From Candidatus Saccharibacteria bacterium UBA6575 (GTDB taxonomy: Bacteria; Patescibacteriota; Saccharimonadia; Saccharimonadales; Saccharimonadaceae), in contig DJJF01000039.1 of assembly GCA_002434005.1 (NCBI GenBank), positions 343-14,013 on the forward strand: a stretch of 13,671 bases of DNA, in the 5' to 3' direction. The position numbers and the translations under genes were made by a program. Positions 1-6,721 of the stretch are shown here, piece by piece. Positions within the stretch are counted from its first letter, which is position 1. Each line of letters starts with the position of its first letter. Under the pieces are notes generated by a model. That model saw only the letters and a list, made by a program, of their open reading frames with translations. It had not been told where the DNA came from and did no database searches.

Positions 1-40
1 TTGTGTTTGACCGCTTCACTACCCCAGCATAACTAATTCA

Positions 41-117
41 TGGAGCCGCTTCACGGATTCGAACCGTGGACCTACTGTTTACAAAACAGTTGCTCTAACC
101 AGCTGAGCTAAAGCGGC
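41..117 (-). tRNA. tRNA-Thr (anticodon UGU)
   Basis: On the minus strand a complete cloverleaf can be drawn. It has a 7-bp acceptor stem (GCCGCTT with AAGCGGC), a D stem GCTC/GAGC, an anticodon stem ACTGT/ACAGT closing the 7-base loop TTTGTAA, a 5-base variable loop, and a T stem CACGG/CCGTG with loop TTCGAAT. The anticodon is TGT, which reads ACA threonine codons. The discriminator base is T and the 3' CCA is encoded (41-43 on the plus strand). No defect is visible. Confidence 0.97.
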
Positions 118-221
118 ATCTCGAAATATTGTACTTAACAGAGAGAGAAATTGCAAACCCTAGGTATGAACGTGCCCGGCATGTTTCAGCCGGGCGTATT
201 CGTATATGAAGTTGTATCTGG
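118..221. other. Intergenic gap between tRNA-Thr and the 222-551 gene
   Basis: There is no coding potential here. The only structure seen is the GC hairpin at 174-195, listed separately. The stretch next to the tRNA (118-170) is AT-rich and probably carries the tRNA promoter, but I cannot fix a box pair with confidence. Confidence 0.5.
174..195 (-). terminator. Hairpin downstream of the 222-551 gene
   Basis: GCCCGGC (174-180) and GCCGGGC (189-195) form a perfect 7-bp stem with an 8-base loop, about 25 bases after the stop codon of the charged small protein. The sequence that follows on the minus strand is not U-rich, so it may be a weak terminator or a 3' stabilising hairpin. Its loop (TGAAACAT on the minus strand) closely resembles the loop TGAACAT of the terminator at 10055-10083. 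Confidence 0.5.
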
Positions 222-551
222 TTAGAAGTGACTGCCGATGTAGTCCTCGGGTTCCCAGAAAATGTCCCAGGCGGTTTGTCGCTGCCTGAACTCTTCGGCG
301 AGATCCGAGTCGTTGAACAGGTAGGTCCTCATCATGGCATCGTGCCACTCCTGGGCTGTCCAGCCCTCGCGATCCGCTTCCTTGCCGATCTCACGTCGAG
401 CCAGTTCACGCTCTGTCTCCTCATCGAAGCGAAACGTTCCCGCACAATCTTCATCGAGTCGCCGTGCTTCTTCAGCGCGGTCGCTGAGATCTTGCTCACG
501 TTCCTCGAGGAACGCATCGACATCGGCTTGCGCCGTCTGATGTACCTTCAT
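222..551 (-). CDS. Small highly charged hypothetical protein (accessory cassette 1)
   Basis: This encodes 109 residues of no family I recognise. Residues 1-65 are dominated by Glu, Asp and Arg and look largely helical, probably coiled-coil. Residues 64-109 are richer in aromatics (Trp64, Trp69, Trp95, Trp99, Tyr77, Tyr103). There is one Cys (36), no signal peptide and no membrane segment, so it is probably cytosolic. The ATG start has a good Shine-Dalgarno AAGGA 8 bases upstream (560-564). It also has its own near-ideal sigma-70-type promoter lying in the junction with the TPR gene. GC-rich codons set it apart from the neighbouring core genes, which fits recent acquisition. It is the most downstream protein gene of the minus-strand block. 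A role as a regulator, antitoxin-like or phage-type protein is conceivable, but nothing in the sequence proves one. Confidence 0.75.
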   Translation of the reverse strand: MKVHQTAQADVDAFLEEREQDLSDRAEEARRLDEDCAGTFRFDEETERELARREIGKEADREGWTAQEWHDAMMRTYLFNDSDLAEEFRQRQTAWDIFWEPEDYIGSHF

Positions 552-586
552 ACCACAATCCTTCCGGTGGGCATACGAATAATACT

Positions 587-615
587 ATTATACCAATAAA
601 TACAAATAGTGTCAA
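587..615 (-). promoter_or_regulatory. Consensus sigma-70-type promoter of cassette 1
   Basis: On the minus strand TTGACA (610-615) and TATAAT (587-592) are both perfect consensus hexamers, separated by exactly 17 bases (593-609). The -35 box starts two bases after the TPR gene's stop codon (618-620). The expected start near 580 gives a leader of about 30 bases containing the Shine-Dalgarno. Confidence 0.85.
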
Positions 616-617
616 TA

Positions 618-1271
618 TTACATAACGACGCGACGTGGCTGCTTGACGCGCTTTGATTGGCCTTCGGGCACGATTAGCTTAGCAGCCTGCTCACGCAGAT
701 CTGTGGAGAGCTCTGTTTGCCCTGCTCTATCATATGCATCGGCCAAAATAGTAAGTGTCTGTGGATTCTTTTCAAGCTCAACGGCACGCTCGAGTGCTGT
801 AATCATACGCTTATTATTGCCCAGCTTCTCTTGCACTTTGGCGTATGCGATGTGTCGAGCGGCTAAATCCTCTTCCATGCCAAGAGCTTGTTCGAACGCA
901 AGCGCAGCTTTGTCGTAGGCTTGGGTTTCGTAATATATCAAGCCGACGTTGTGCAGGCTTGATGCGCTTGGCTCCAGGCTTTGTGCGATTTCAAAGCACT
1001 CAATTGCATCTTCGTAGGCTTGCTGCTTTGAGTACAGAATTCCTAAACGGTTATATGCTGTAGCGTTGCGCTCATCAACACGCAGAATCGTTAGTAACGC
1101 TTTTTCGGCGCGGAGGTATTTTTTATCCCGTAGTGACTCCTGAGCGATATCCCACAGTCTATCAAGCTTGTCGGTGATACGCGATGGAAGCTCAAGCGTT
1201 ACTTCGCTGATTGTTTGGCGTTGATAGATTGCCCACGCTGCGAATAGAAAAAGGAGTAAAAGTCCTAACAT
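618..1271 (-). CDS. Membrane-anchored TPR-repeat protein
   Basis: This encodes 217 residues. An N-terminal hydrophobic stretch (residues about 1-16, LGLLLLFLFAAWAI) acts as a signal anchor. It is followed by tandem 34-residue helix-turn-helix repeats of TPR type from about residue 45 to 195. Telltale TPR positions are visible: AYNRLGILYSKQQAYEDAIECF and SLHNVGLIYYETQAYDKAALAF have the small-Gly/Ala-Tyr-Ala-Pro-like spacing, in pieces of two adjacent repeats. The C-terminus is basic. TPR domains scaffold protein complexes; the partner here is unknown. It is the last gene of trpS-rluD-delta'-TPR, with only 8 bases separating it from the delta' gene, so it is almost surely co-transcribed. An alternative is that the N-terminal segment is a cleaved signal peptide, but the absence of a clear cleavage site favours an anchor. 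Confidence 0.85.
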   Translation of the reverse strand: MLGLLLLFLFAAWAIYQRQTISEVTLELPSRITDKLDRLWDIAQESLRDKKYLRAEKALLTILRVDERNATAYNRLGILYSKQQAYEDAIECFEIAQSLEPSASSLHNVGLIYYETQAYDKAALAFEQALGMEEDLAARHIAYAKVQEKLGNNKRMITALERAVELEKNPQTLTILADAYDRAGQTELSTDLREQAAKLIVPEGQSKRVKQPRRVVM

Positions 1272-1279
1272 TTCAGGAC

Positions 1280-2098
1280 TTATTGTAACACACCCCTTAT
1301 AAGATGCAGTTTGACGTTTCCGTTAGAGCGAATTGCTGCAGCAGCCGCGAGCATTGAGTCAATACGCATGACAATCATTCTTTCGGGACGTTGCATGATC
1401 GATCGCTTGAGTAACAATATCACCATTTCAATAAGTTGCAGTGCCTGTTGCCTATCGAGTGAGGTTGATGCGATTGTCACAAGACGTTGATAAGGCGTGC
1501 CTTCAACTATTTGCCTGGCTTGGCTGACGCGTTCAGATAGCGATTTAAAGTCAGATTGACTTTGAGTAAGCCGTGTAAGCTCGGCTGGAAGGCCCTGGGC
1601 TATATACAGTAGTCTTTGCTCATCAATGCCCGTTGTTACTCCCAGACTCTTCAATAATCGCATGCTTTCTAAGTGATCAATAGGCGGCACGCTGAAAATT
1701 TGCGTCCTGGAACGGATCGTCGGCAGCAACTTATCTGGAATGTGTGATGTCAAGATAAAGCAGATCGAATCATTCGGCTCTTCCAGCAGTTTAAGTAGGG
1801 CGTTTTGTGCAACATGGTTCATCGCATCTGCATCGTCTATAATCACGAAGTTCTTACCTTCGAGCACTGAACGAGTATCAATATAAAGCTCGCGGATTGT
1901 TTCTGCAGAAATTGAAGGGAGTGCTGAGCTTCTAGACTCAGGCGAAATCCGCCGTAGAAGCCTGCCATTACTACTCAGCTCACCCGCAAGTGTATTTAGA
2001 CCAACACCAACTGACCCGGTTAATAAGACAGCATGCGGTAACCTTTTTGTATAAGACTCAAGAAATCGTTTAGTTGCGGGTGCGACACGGATTTTCAT
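1280..2098 (-). CDS. holB: DNA polymerase III delta' subunit (clamp loader, HolB-like)
   Basis: This is an AAA+ protein of 272 residues. The P-loop region (about 28-36, GSVGVGLNT) lacks the Walker A lysine, as expected for a delta'-type subunit that does not hydrolyse ATP. The Walker B-like segment VIIDDAD (about 85-91) is followed by LLKLLEEP (101-108), the classic clamp-loader motif. SRTQIF (130-135) matches the SRC arginine-finger region, but with Thr-Gln in place of the Cys. No zinc-binding cysteine cluster is present, unlike most gamma/tau and delta' proteins. In the clamp-loader complex it would help open the beta clamp for DnaN loading. It is shorter than the E. coli subunit (about 334 residues), so the C-terminal collar is reduced. 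It starts 2 bases after the pseudouridine synthase stop. Confidence 0.85.
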   Translation of the reverse strand: MKIRVAPATKRFLESYTKRLPHAVLLTGSVGVGLNTLAGELSSNGRLLRRISPESRSSALPSISAETIRELYIDTRSVLEGKNFVIIDDADAMNHVAQNALLKLLEEPNDSICFILTSHIPDKLLPTIRSRTQIFSVPPIDHLESMRLLKSLGVTTGIDEQRLLYIAQGLPAELTRLTQSQSDFKSLSERVSQARQIVEGTPYQRLVTIASTSLDRQQALQLIEMVILLLKRSIMQRPERMIVMRIDSMLAAAAAIRSNGNVKLHLIRGVLQ

Positions 2099-2100
2099 GA

Positions 2101-2922
2101 CTAGACCTGGTCGTAAAATGTAGTTGGTATAGCGGATTCGAAAATTCTCCGGTCTCCACCCGGTAATGTCACTTCGAGGCTATGCGCATGAAGATACATG
2201 CGATCTGCTGGCTCGGTACCGTACACGATATCTCCCAAGATCGGCGTATGAATATATGCCAAATGTACACGAAGCTGATGCGTTCGGCCAGTTTTTGGCG
2301 ACAGGCGCACTAACGCATGATCACTAGACTGTTTGATAACTTCCATATAGGTTTCAGCAGTCTTACCTTTTACATCGACCCTGAACGTACTCGGTGCAGA
2401 TGGGTTCCTGGCGATTGGAAGATCAAGTACGGCTTGCTCCTGTTTTGGAACTCCCGAAGTAACAGCTACGTATTGCTTTTTTACGGTTCGGTTTGAAAAC
2501 TGCTTAGCAATGTAGCTTGCCGTTTCTTCATTCTTAACACACAAAATCACACCTGATGTCGCACGATCTAAGCGATGAATAATACCTGGGCGATTAGAGT
2601 CGTGTTTATACGATGTTCTTGGCCGAACAAATTCTGCCACAGTAAATTCGTCGTTCAATGCGCCTTTGGAATGGGTCAAGACGCCCAAAGGCTTATCAAT
2701 CACGATTACATTGTCGTCCTCGAATATGACAGGAAGTGATGAGTCGCTATGGTCTATTGCTTGAGGTTCGACTACCTCTACTTTCATATCGTCAGTAACA
2801 TTGAACTTTGGTGAATCTTGGACAGTGCCGTCGACACGCACACTTCCCGCTTCAATCAGCTTTTTCCAAGTAGAGCGTGACTGGTCGGGCCAGTTTTGGG
2901 CTACATAGGCATCTAGTCTCAT
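2101..2922 (-). CDS. rluD: RluA/RluD-family rRNA (or tRNA) pseudouridine synthase
   Basis: This encodes 273 residues. An N-terminal S4 RNA-binding domain (about 1-55, with SRSTWKKLIEAGSVRVDG typical of S4) is joined to the pseudouridine synthase catalytic domain. The family motif HRLDRATSG lies at about 116-124, with catalytic Asp119. The downstream GRTHQLRVH motif, characteristic of the RluA family, is also present. The enzyme isomerises uridine to pseudouridine. The S4 plus RluA layout resembles RluD (23S helix 69), but the exact target cannot be read from sequence and RluC-type specificity is possible. It lies 2 bases from the trpS stop and from the delta' start, in a tightly packed operon. 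Confidence 0.88.
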   Translation of the reverse strand: MRLDAYVAQNWPDQSRSTWKKLIEAGSVRVDGTVQDSPKFNVTDDMKVEVVEPQAIDHSDSSLPVIFEDDNVIVIDKPLGVLTHSKGALNDEFTVAEFVRPRTSYKHDSNRPGIIHRLDRATSGVILCVKNEETASYIAKQFSNRTVKKQYVAVTSGVPKQEQAVLDLPIARNPSAPSTFRVDVKGKTAETYMEVIKQSSDHALVRLSPKTGRTHQLRVHLAYIHTPILGDIVYGTEPADRMYLHAHSLEVTLPGGDRRIFESAIPTTFYDQV

Positions 2923-2924
2923 AT

Positions 2925-3956
2925 TCAGGCCTTTTTACGCAGACCGACAGCTTGCTGTACGTTAAGTAAAGTCGCATTCGCCTGTTCGTTCATACGAACT
3001 TCCGATGATTCGAGCTTGTTGAGAACCTCGGACTCATCTACACTGGCTAATCGCATTTGAAATTCCGATAAGAACACCCGCACTTCTTCAGCAACAATCT
3101 TTTTAAACTCGCCGTAGCGGCTTTCGCCTTCGAATTGTTTTGCAGTCTCATCGATTGATTTTCCGCGAATAAGCGATGCTATTTCAAGCAAGTTACTTAT
3201 TCCTGGCTGATTCACACGATCGAACGTTACGTTTGCCTTGTCATCCGTAGTGGCACTCATAATTTTCTTTGCAGCAACATCGGGTTCATCATTTAAGAAT
3301 ATAACGCCCTTACCAAACTCGTCGCTTTTACTCATCTTTTTTGTTGGATCTACGAGGTCCATGATGCGAAGCCCTTGGTCTTTACCAAAGAATTCGTGCT
3401 GCTTTTTTACTGGTTCAGGAATAACAAATAGCGCACCAAAGCGAGTGTTCACACGTTCCGCGATGTCACGGGTGAACTCTAAGTGTTGCGTCTGGTCATC
3501 GCCCACGGGAACATATTTGGCACCATACAGTAAGATGTCGGCAGCCATAAGCACTGGGTAGTTGAATAAGCCAACACTCACCTCTGACGCCCCAGCAGAT
3601 TTATCCTTAAACTGCGTCATCCGCTCCATTTGCCCAAAGCCAGTAAAGTTATCAAGAATCCACGTTAGTTCGCTGTGCGCAGGAATAAAGCTTTGTCGGT
3701 ATAGATTGATATCGTCATTATTTATCGGAAGCCCGGCTGCGACAAACAGCTTCGCGTTTTGCAGAACTTGCTCAAATAGCTGCGAGTGGTCAATCGGCGT
3801 CGTGAAGCTATGGAGATCAGGGATGAACATATTGATCTGAAACTCCTCAGACCTTGTTTTCGCCATATCAATCATAGGTAGCATGCCACCGAAATAGTTG
3901 CCGAGTGTCAAGTCGTTATTTGCACGGAGACCAGTGAGAATTACAGATTTTGTCAT
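2925..3956 (-). CDS. trpS: Tryptophanyl-tRNA synthetase
   Basis: This is a class Ic aminoacyl-tRNA synthetase of 343 residues, a normal bacterial length. The HIGH-equivalent motif TLGNYFGG lies at about 17-24. GDDQTQHLE, typical of TrpRS, is at 152-160, and KMSKS is at 207-211. It charges tRNA-Trp with tryptophan in the cytosol. It heads the trpS-rluD-delta'-TPR operon. A TATACT -10 box at 3966-3971 puts the expected transcription start only a few bases before the ATG, and no Shine-Dalgarno is visible. The mRNA is therefore probably leaderless or nearly so. Confidence 0.96.
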   Translation of the reverse strand: MTKSVILTGLRANNDLTLGNYFGGMLPMIDMAKTRSEEFQINMFIPDLHSFTTPIDHSQLFEQVLQNAKLFVAAGLPINNDDINLYRQSFIPAHSELTWILDNFTGFGQMERMTQFKDKSAGASEVSVGLFNYPVLMAADILLYGAKYVPVGDDQTQHLEFTRDIAERVNTRFGALFVIPEPVKKQHEFFGKDQGLRIMDLVDPTKKMSKSDEFGKGVIFLNDEPDVAAKKIMSATTDDKANVTFDRVNQPGISNLLEIASLIRGKSIDETAKQFEGESRYGEFKKIVAEEVRVFLSEFQMRLASVDESEVLNKLESSEVRMNEQANATLLNVQQAVGLRKKA

Positions 3957-3965
3957 TACTTATAG

Positions 3966-3994
3966 AGTATACCTTACGGAGTGAATAGAAATAA
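3966..3994 (-). promoter_or_regulatory. Candidate trpS promoter (near-leaderless)
   Basis: On the minus strand TATACT (3966-3971) is preceded, at 17 bases, by a weak -35 candidate TTATTT (3989-3994). It sits immediately after the terminator of the secreted-protein cassette, so trpS needs a promoter here. The start would fall about 3 bases before the ATG at 3956. Confidence 0.5.
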
Positions 3995-4057
3995 AATGAC
4001 CTCTCGCTTAGGAGAGGTTGAGGGTGCCGACCGAAAGCGTATTTCGGTCGGCACCCT
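3988..4057 (-). terminator. Tandem hairpin terminator of the secreted-protein cassette
   Basis: Reading the minus strand, a perfect 16-bp stem (4042-4057 with 4021-4036, loop of 5 bases) comes directly after the gene. It is followed by a 7-bp stem (4012-4018 with 3999-4005) and the U-rich CATTTTATTTC. The second hairpin plus U-tract is a convincing intrinsic terminator. The first, very stable stem may protect the mRNA 3' end. Together they isolate the cassette from trpS. Confidence 0.88.
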
Positions 4058-4072
4058 GATTGGCCGGGAGGC

Positions 4073-4537
4073 TCAGAACGGAACGTTCTGGCTCCACTGG
4101 CCGATGCCAGGGATCTGCGCCCACAGACTGGCGCCGGTGCTCCCTGCCGGCAGAACCGAGCAGTGCTCGTAGACGCCGTTGACGATGGCGCCGCCGCCGG
4201 AAGGCAACGATGCGATCGAGAAGTTGGCGTTACCGCCGCTCACGCGCCACATCCGAACGGCGGTGCGACCGCTGTTCGTACCCATCTGGTAGCCGATCCT
4301 TCCGCCAGACCCCTGGAGGTTGAACACGATGTTGGAGGCGTAGGTCTTCCCGCCGCAGCTGAAGCCTGCCTTCTTGGCAGCGCGGTGCTCGGTCGGCTTG
4401 ACGATCGCCTGCTTGACGTGCGGCTCCGCCGTGCTGGCCGGAGCCAACGACGGAGTGCCGAGCACGGCGGCGAGGCCAGCGATGATGACACCGAGTGCTA
4501 CTGCAAACTTACGCATGTGCATGCGTTTCCCTCTCAT
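4073..4537 (-). CDS. Small secreted protein with one predicted disulfide (accessory cassette 2)
   Basis: This encodes 154 residues of no recognised family. The N-terminus has basic residues followed by a hydrophobic core (about 11-27) and small residues up to about 36 (APASTA), a typical Sec signal peptide. The mature part is about 115 residues, Gly/Ser/Asn-rich and beta-like, with just two cysteines (Cys61, Cys126) that could form a disulfide. There is no LPXTG motif, so it is probably released rather than sortase-anchored. There are two candidate starts. ATG at 4537 is preceded by GAGGG with a 7-base gap. ATG at 4522 is preceded by GAGGG with a 6-base gap and would give 149 residues starting MHMRK. 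Both keep the signal peptide. Codon use is much more GC-rich than the flanking hydrolase and trpS. An effector, adhesin or bacteriocin-like role on the host surface is speculation. Confidence 0.8.
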   Translation of the reverse strand: MRGKRMHMRKFAVALGVIIAGLAAVLGTPSLAPASTAEPHVKQAIVKPTEHRAAKKAGFSCGGKTYASNIVFNLQGSGGRIGYQMGTNSGRTAVRMWRVSGGNANFSIASLPSGGGAIVNGVYEHCSVLPAGSTGASLWAQIPGIGQWSQNVPF

Positions 4538-4575
4538 CGAAAGGCCCTCACGTGGATGCGAGGACTCTACATACT

Positions 4576-4604
4576 ATTATAGCACATTATTGCTTTAAAA
4601 TAAA
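4576..4604 (-). promoter_or_regulatory. Extended -10 promoter of cassette 2
   Basis: TGCTATAAT on the minus strand (4576-4584) is an extended -10 with a perfect TATAAT. The -35 candidate TTTATT (4599-4604) is weak. The box lies in the 82-base gap after the hydrolase stop. The 11 bases TATAATAGTAT are identical to those at the cassette 1 promoter. Confidence 0.78.
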
Positions 4605-4619
4605 GTGGTTCGAGATGTA

Positions 4620-5432
4620 TTATTTCGTTAGTATCTGAGTAATTTCTTGTACAACTGCGTCTTTCATAATGCCTACGATATTATGCCCACCCTTTTTAAC
4701 AACTATATGACGCATCGACCCCTTCTTATTTGCGAGCGTGCTCAGGTTTTTGTTCACAATTAGCGGATCGCGACTTCCACTTATAACCGTAATCGGCGCG
4801 TTAATATCTTCGATGTGATCAATAGTTGATTGGTTAATGATGCAGGCTTCAAGGGCTGCTAAAAAGCTATCGACATTCAGACCGTTTGGAACCTTCGCTC
4901 CGGTGCGCTTCACGTAGTATTTACGCGCAAGTTTAAGAGCACGTTCGGTTCCTCCAGGATTTCTGTATAAAATCTTGTATATGCCGCGTAGAACGTCTTC
5001 CTTTTGTGTGGCAACCACTTTGCCACGCGATGGTTTGTAGATAGGCGGACTGATAAGAATCAGTGAAGATACATACAGCGGAAATCGTCGAGCAAGCTCA
5101 ACACTGACAAGAGCACCGAGAGAGTGACCAATAATGACGGATTTGAATGGTACCCTATGAAGTAATAGTGTGGTTAGTATACTATTTGCCTGAGTATGCG
5201 CATCGTATTTGACCCAACCAGGATCGGGTGAAGAACCAAATCCCAATAAGTCGATCGCTATAACTCGAACATCATCTGGTAATGTACCGGCCACGTCATA
5301 CCACATTCTCGTTGAACTTCCGATGCCGTGTAGCATGACCAAAGTATGTCGAGGATTCTTCGGGTTTCGAAGCACTTCAAAATGAAGTGCATACGGCGCG
5401 CGGAGTCGTCGATGTAAAATCTCATCAAGCAT
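4620..5432 (-). CDS. Alpha/beta-hydrolase family protein
   Basis: From the ATG at 5432 this is 270 residues. A TTG at 5453 would add 7 residues, but it lies in the terminator stem and lacks a Shine-Dalgarno; GAGAGA stands 9 bases before the chosen ATG. Numbering from the longer form: the oxyanion-hole segment HGIG is at 42-45, the nucleophile elbow GHSLG at 109-113 (Ser111), the acid in GSRDP (Asp229), and the catalytic base in GGHN (His257). The whole Ser-Asp-His triad is intact. A lid-like helical insertion lies at about 140-205. There is no signal peptide, so it is cytosolic or peripheral. The substrate cannot be told from sequence; esterase, lipase or C-C hydrolase activities all occur in this fold. 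It follows the ribosomal operon's terminator and may be expressed by read-through or a weak promoter of its own. Confidence 0.88.
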   Translation of the reverse strand: MLDEILHRRLRAPYALHFEVLRNPKNPRHTLVMLHGIGSSTRMWYDVAGTLPDDVRVIAIDLLGFGSSPDPGWVKYDAHTQANSILTTLLLHRVPFKSVIIGHSLGALVSVELARRFPLYVSSLILISPPIYKPSRGKVVATQKEDVLRGIYKILYRNPGGTERALKLARKYYVKRTGAKVPNGLNVDSFLAALEACIINQSTIDHIEDINAPITVISGSRDPLIVNKNLSTLANKKGSMRHIVVKKGGHNIVGIMKDAVVQEITQILTK

Positions 5433-5452
5433 TGCTTTTATTCTCTCATACA

Positions 5453-5482
5453 AAAATACACCCTGCAGGCAGAGTGTATTTT
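5453..5482 (-). terminator. Intrinsic terminator of the infA-rpsI operon
   Basis: On the minus strand AAAATACAC (5474-5482 read in reverse) pairs with GTGTATTTT (5453-5461) around an inner CTG/CAG stem and a small loop, ending in TTTTTG. It lies about 18 bases after the rpsI stop and just ahead of the hydrolase gene. Confidence 0.85.
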
Positions 5483-5500
5483 GAGTGCGATTTGAAACGG

Positions 5501-5899
5501 TTAACGCTTCGAGAATTGTTCGCGCTTACGAGCTGAACGAAGGCCGTACTTCTTTCGTTCCTTCTCGCGTGGGTCACGCTTTAGGAACTCAGCCTTCTTC
5601 AGTGTTGTACGAAGATCGGCATGGTCAACGGTCAGGGCTTTAGCGATCGCAAGCTTAATAGCGTCGACTTGGCCTGCAAGGCCGCCACCGCTTACGCGAA
5701 TGGTTACATCAAAGTCTTTTTGCTTATTAACTAGTGCTAACGGATCAGTTACCTCGGCAAGCATAGTGCTGTTACCACTCAGGTACTCAGCTGCTGGCTT
5801 GTCGTTGATCGTAACATTACCTTTGCCCTTATACAGCCGTGCGCGAGCGGTTGCTGCTTTTCGTCGGCCAAGTCCGTAGGCGTATTTTGAATCAGCCAT
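5501..5899 (-). CDS. rpsI: 30S ribosomal protein S9
   Basis: This encodes 132 residues, normal for S9. The N-terminal YGLGRRKAATARARL segment and the C-terminal basic tail KYGLRSARKREQFSKR are diagnostic. The terminal Lys-Arg of that tail reaches the P-site tRNA in the small subunit. The gene directly follows rplM (1-base gap), the universal L13-S9 pairing, and is the last gene of the operon before the terminator. Confidence 0.97.
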   Translation of the reverse strand: MADSKYAYGLGRRKAATARARLYKGKGNVTINDKPAAEYLSGNSTMLAEVTDPLALVNKQKDFDVTIRVSGGGLAGQVDAIKLAIAKALTVDHADLRTTLKKAEFLKRDPREKERKKYGLRSARKREQFSKR

Positions 5900-5900
5900 A

Positions 5901-6332
5901 TTACTTTACCTCAACTTTCTCTGGAGTCTGAGCGGTGTGTGCGTGCTCAGCACCAGGAAATACCTTGAGGCGCTGCATACGGTCTGCACTCAGTTTGTTT
6001 TTAGGAAGCATACCCTTCACGGCGTTTTCAATAATACGCTCAGGGAACTTTTCGCGAACTTCGCGTAGAGTTGCATCCTTAATCCCACCTGGGAATCCAC
6101 TGTGGCGGTAATAAATCTTACCTTCCTCTTTGTTGCCAGTAACTACTGTTTCTGCAGCATTGATTACGACAACGTAGTCACCCCCATCAATGTGTGGAGT
6201 GTAGGTAGGCTTGTACTTACCAATCAAGTGTTTCGCAATAACCGTACTTAGGCGCCCAAGTGGAGCGTCTTTCGCATCGATCAATACCCAGCGGCGGGTT
6301 ACTTCGGTAGGTTTTTGTGAGTAAGTCTTCAT
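5901..6332 (-). CDS. rplM: 50S ribosomal protein L13
   Basis: This encodes 143 residues, normal for L13, an early-assembly large-subunit protein. Diagnostic segments include RRWVLIDAKDAPLGRLST near the N-terminus, HIDGGDYVVVINA in the middle and AVKGMLPKNKL near residue 105. Its ATG overlaps the rplQ stop codon by one base (TAATG), which favours translational coupling. Confidence 0.97.
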   Translation of the reverse strand: MKTYSQKPTEVTRRWVLIDAKDAPLGRLSTVIAKHLIGKYKPTYTPHIDGGDYVVVINAAETVVTGNKEEGKIYYRHSGFPGGIKDATLREVREKFPERIIENAVKGMLPKNKLSADRMQRLKVFPGAEHAHTAQTPEKVEVK

Positions 6333-6718
6333 TACTTGCTCTCCTTTGGTGCATCTTTCAGCTCATCGACAAATGCGATCGTAGCCATTTCTGCGCCGTC
6401 ACCAAGTCGTACGCGTGTTCGCTTTACGCGAACATGGCCAGATGTGCGGCCACCAAGCTGTGGAGCGATTTCGTCTACCAACTTGAAAGCTGCTGCCTGA
6501 GTACTCAGACCAGCAATGACCATACGGCGATTTGCCAGGTCACCACGTTTTGCTTTGGTGATTAATTTTTCAATGTAGCGAACGAGTTCTTTGGCTTTTG
6601 GAAGCGTCGTTTCGATCTTACCGTGCTCAACCAGACTTGTCGCCAAGCCTTTCATGAGTGCGCGGCGTTGATCGCGTTCGCGGCCAAACTTTCGTCCTTT
6701 ATATCCGTGTCGATGCAT
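6332..6718 (-). CDS. rplQ: 50S ribosomal protein L17
   Basis: This encodes 128 residues. The N-terminal MHRHGYKGRKFGRERDQRRAL and the RDLANRR-like middle segment are typical of L17, which binds 23S rRNA near the exit tunnel. It sits 3 bases after rpoA, the usual rpoA-rplQ order. Confidence 0.97.
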   Translation of the reverse strand: MHRHGYKGRKFGRERDQRRALMKGLATSLVEHGKIETTLPKAKELVRYIEKLITKAKRGDLANRRMVIAGLSTQAAAFKLVDEIAPQLGGRTSGHVRVKRTRVRLGDGAEMATIAFVDELKDAPKESK

Positions 6719-6721
6719 AGA

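Noticed and set aside
228..599. 123-codon plus-strand open frame
   Set aside because: It is the antisense of the charged protein gene at 222-551, which has a consensus promoter and ribosome binding site; the plus frame has neither.
3981..4172. 63-codon plus-strand open frame over the tandem hairpins
   Set aside because: It covers two perfect terminator stems and the 3' end of the secreted-protein gene in antisense; no promoter or Shine-Dalgarno.
4163..4582. 139-codon plus-strand open frame and an 83-codon minus frame in the same place
   Set aside because: They are shadows of the GC-rich secreted-protein gene. The true frame has a signal peptide, ribosome binding site and terminator.
5433..5453. 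TTG at 5453 as the hydrolase start
   Set aside because: It overlaps the base of the rpsI terminator stem and has no Shine-Dalgarno; the ATG at 5432 has GAGAGA upstream and keeps the full hydrolase fold.
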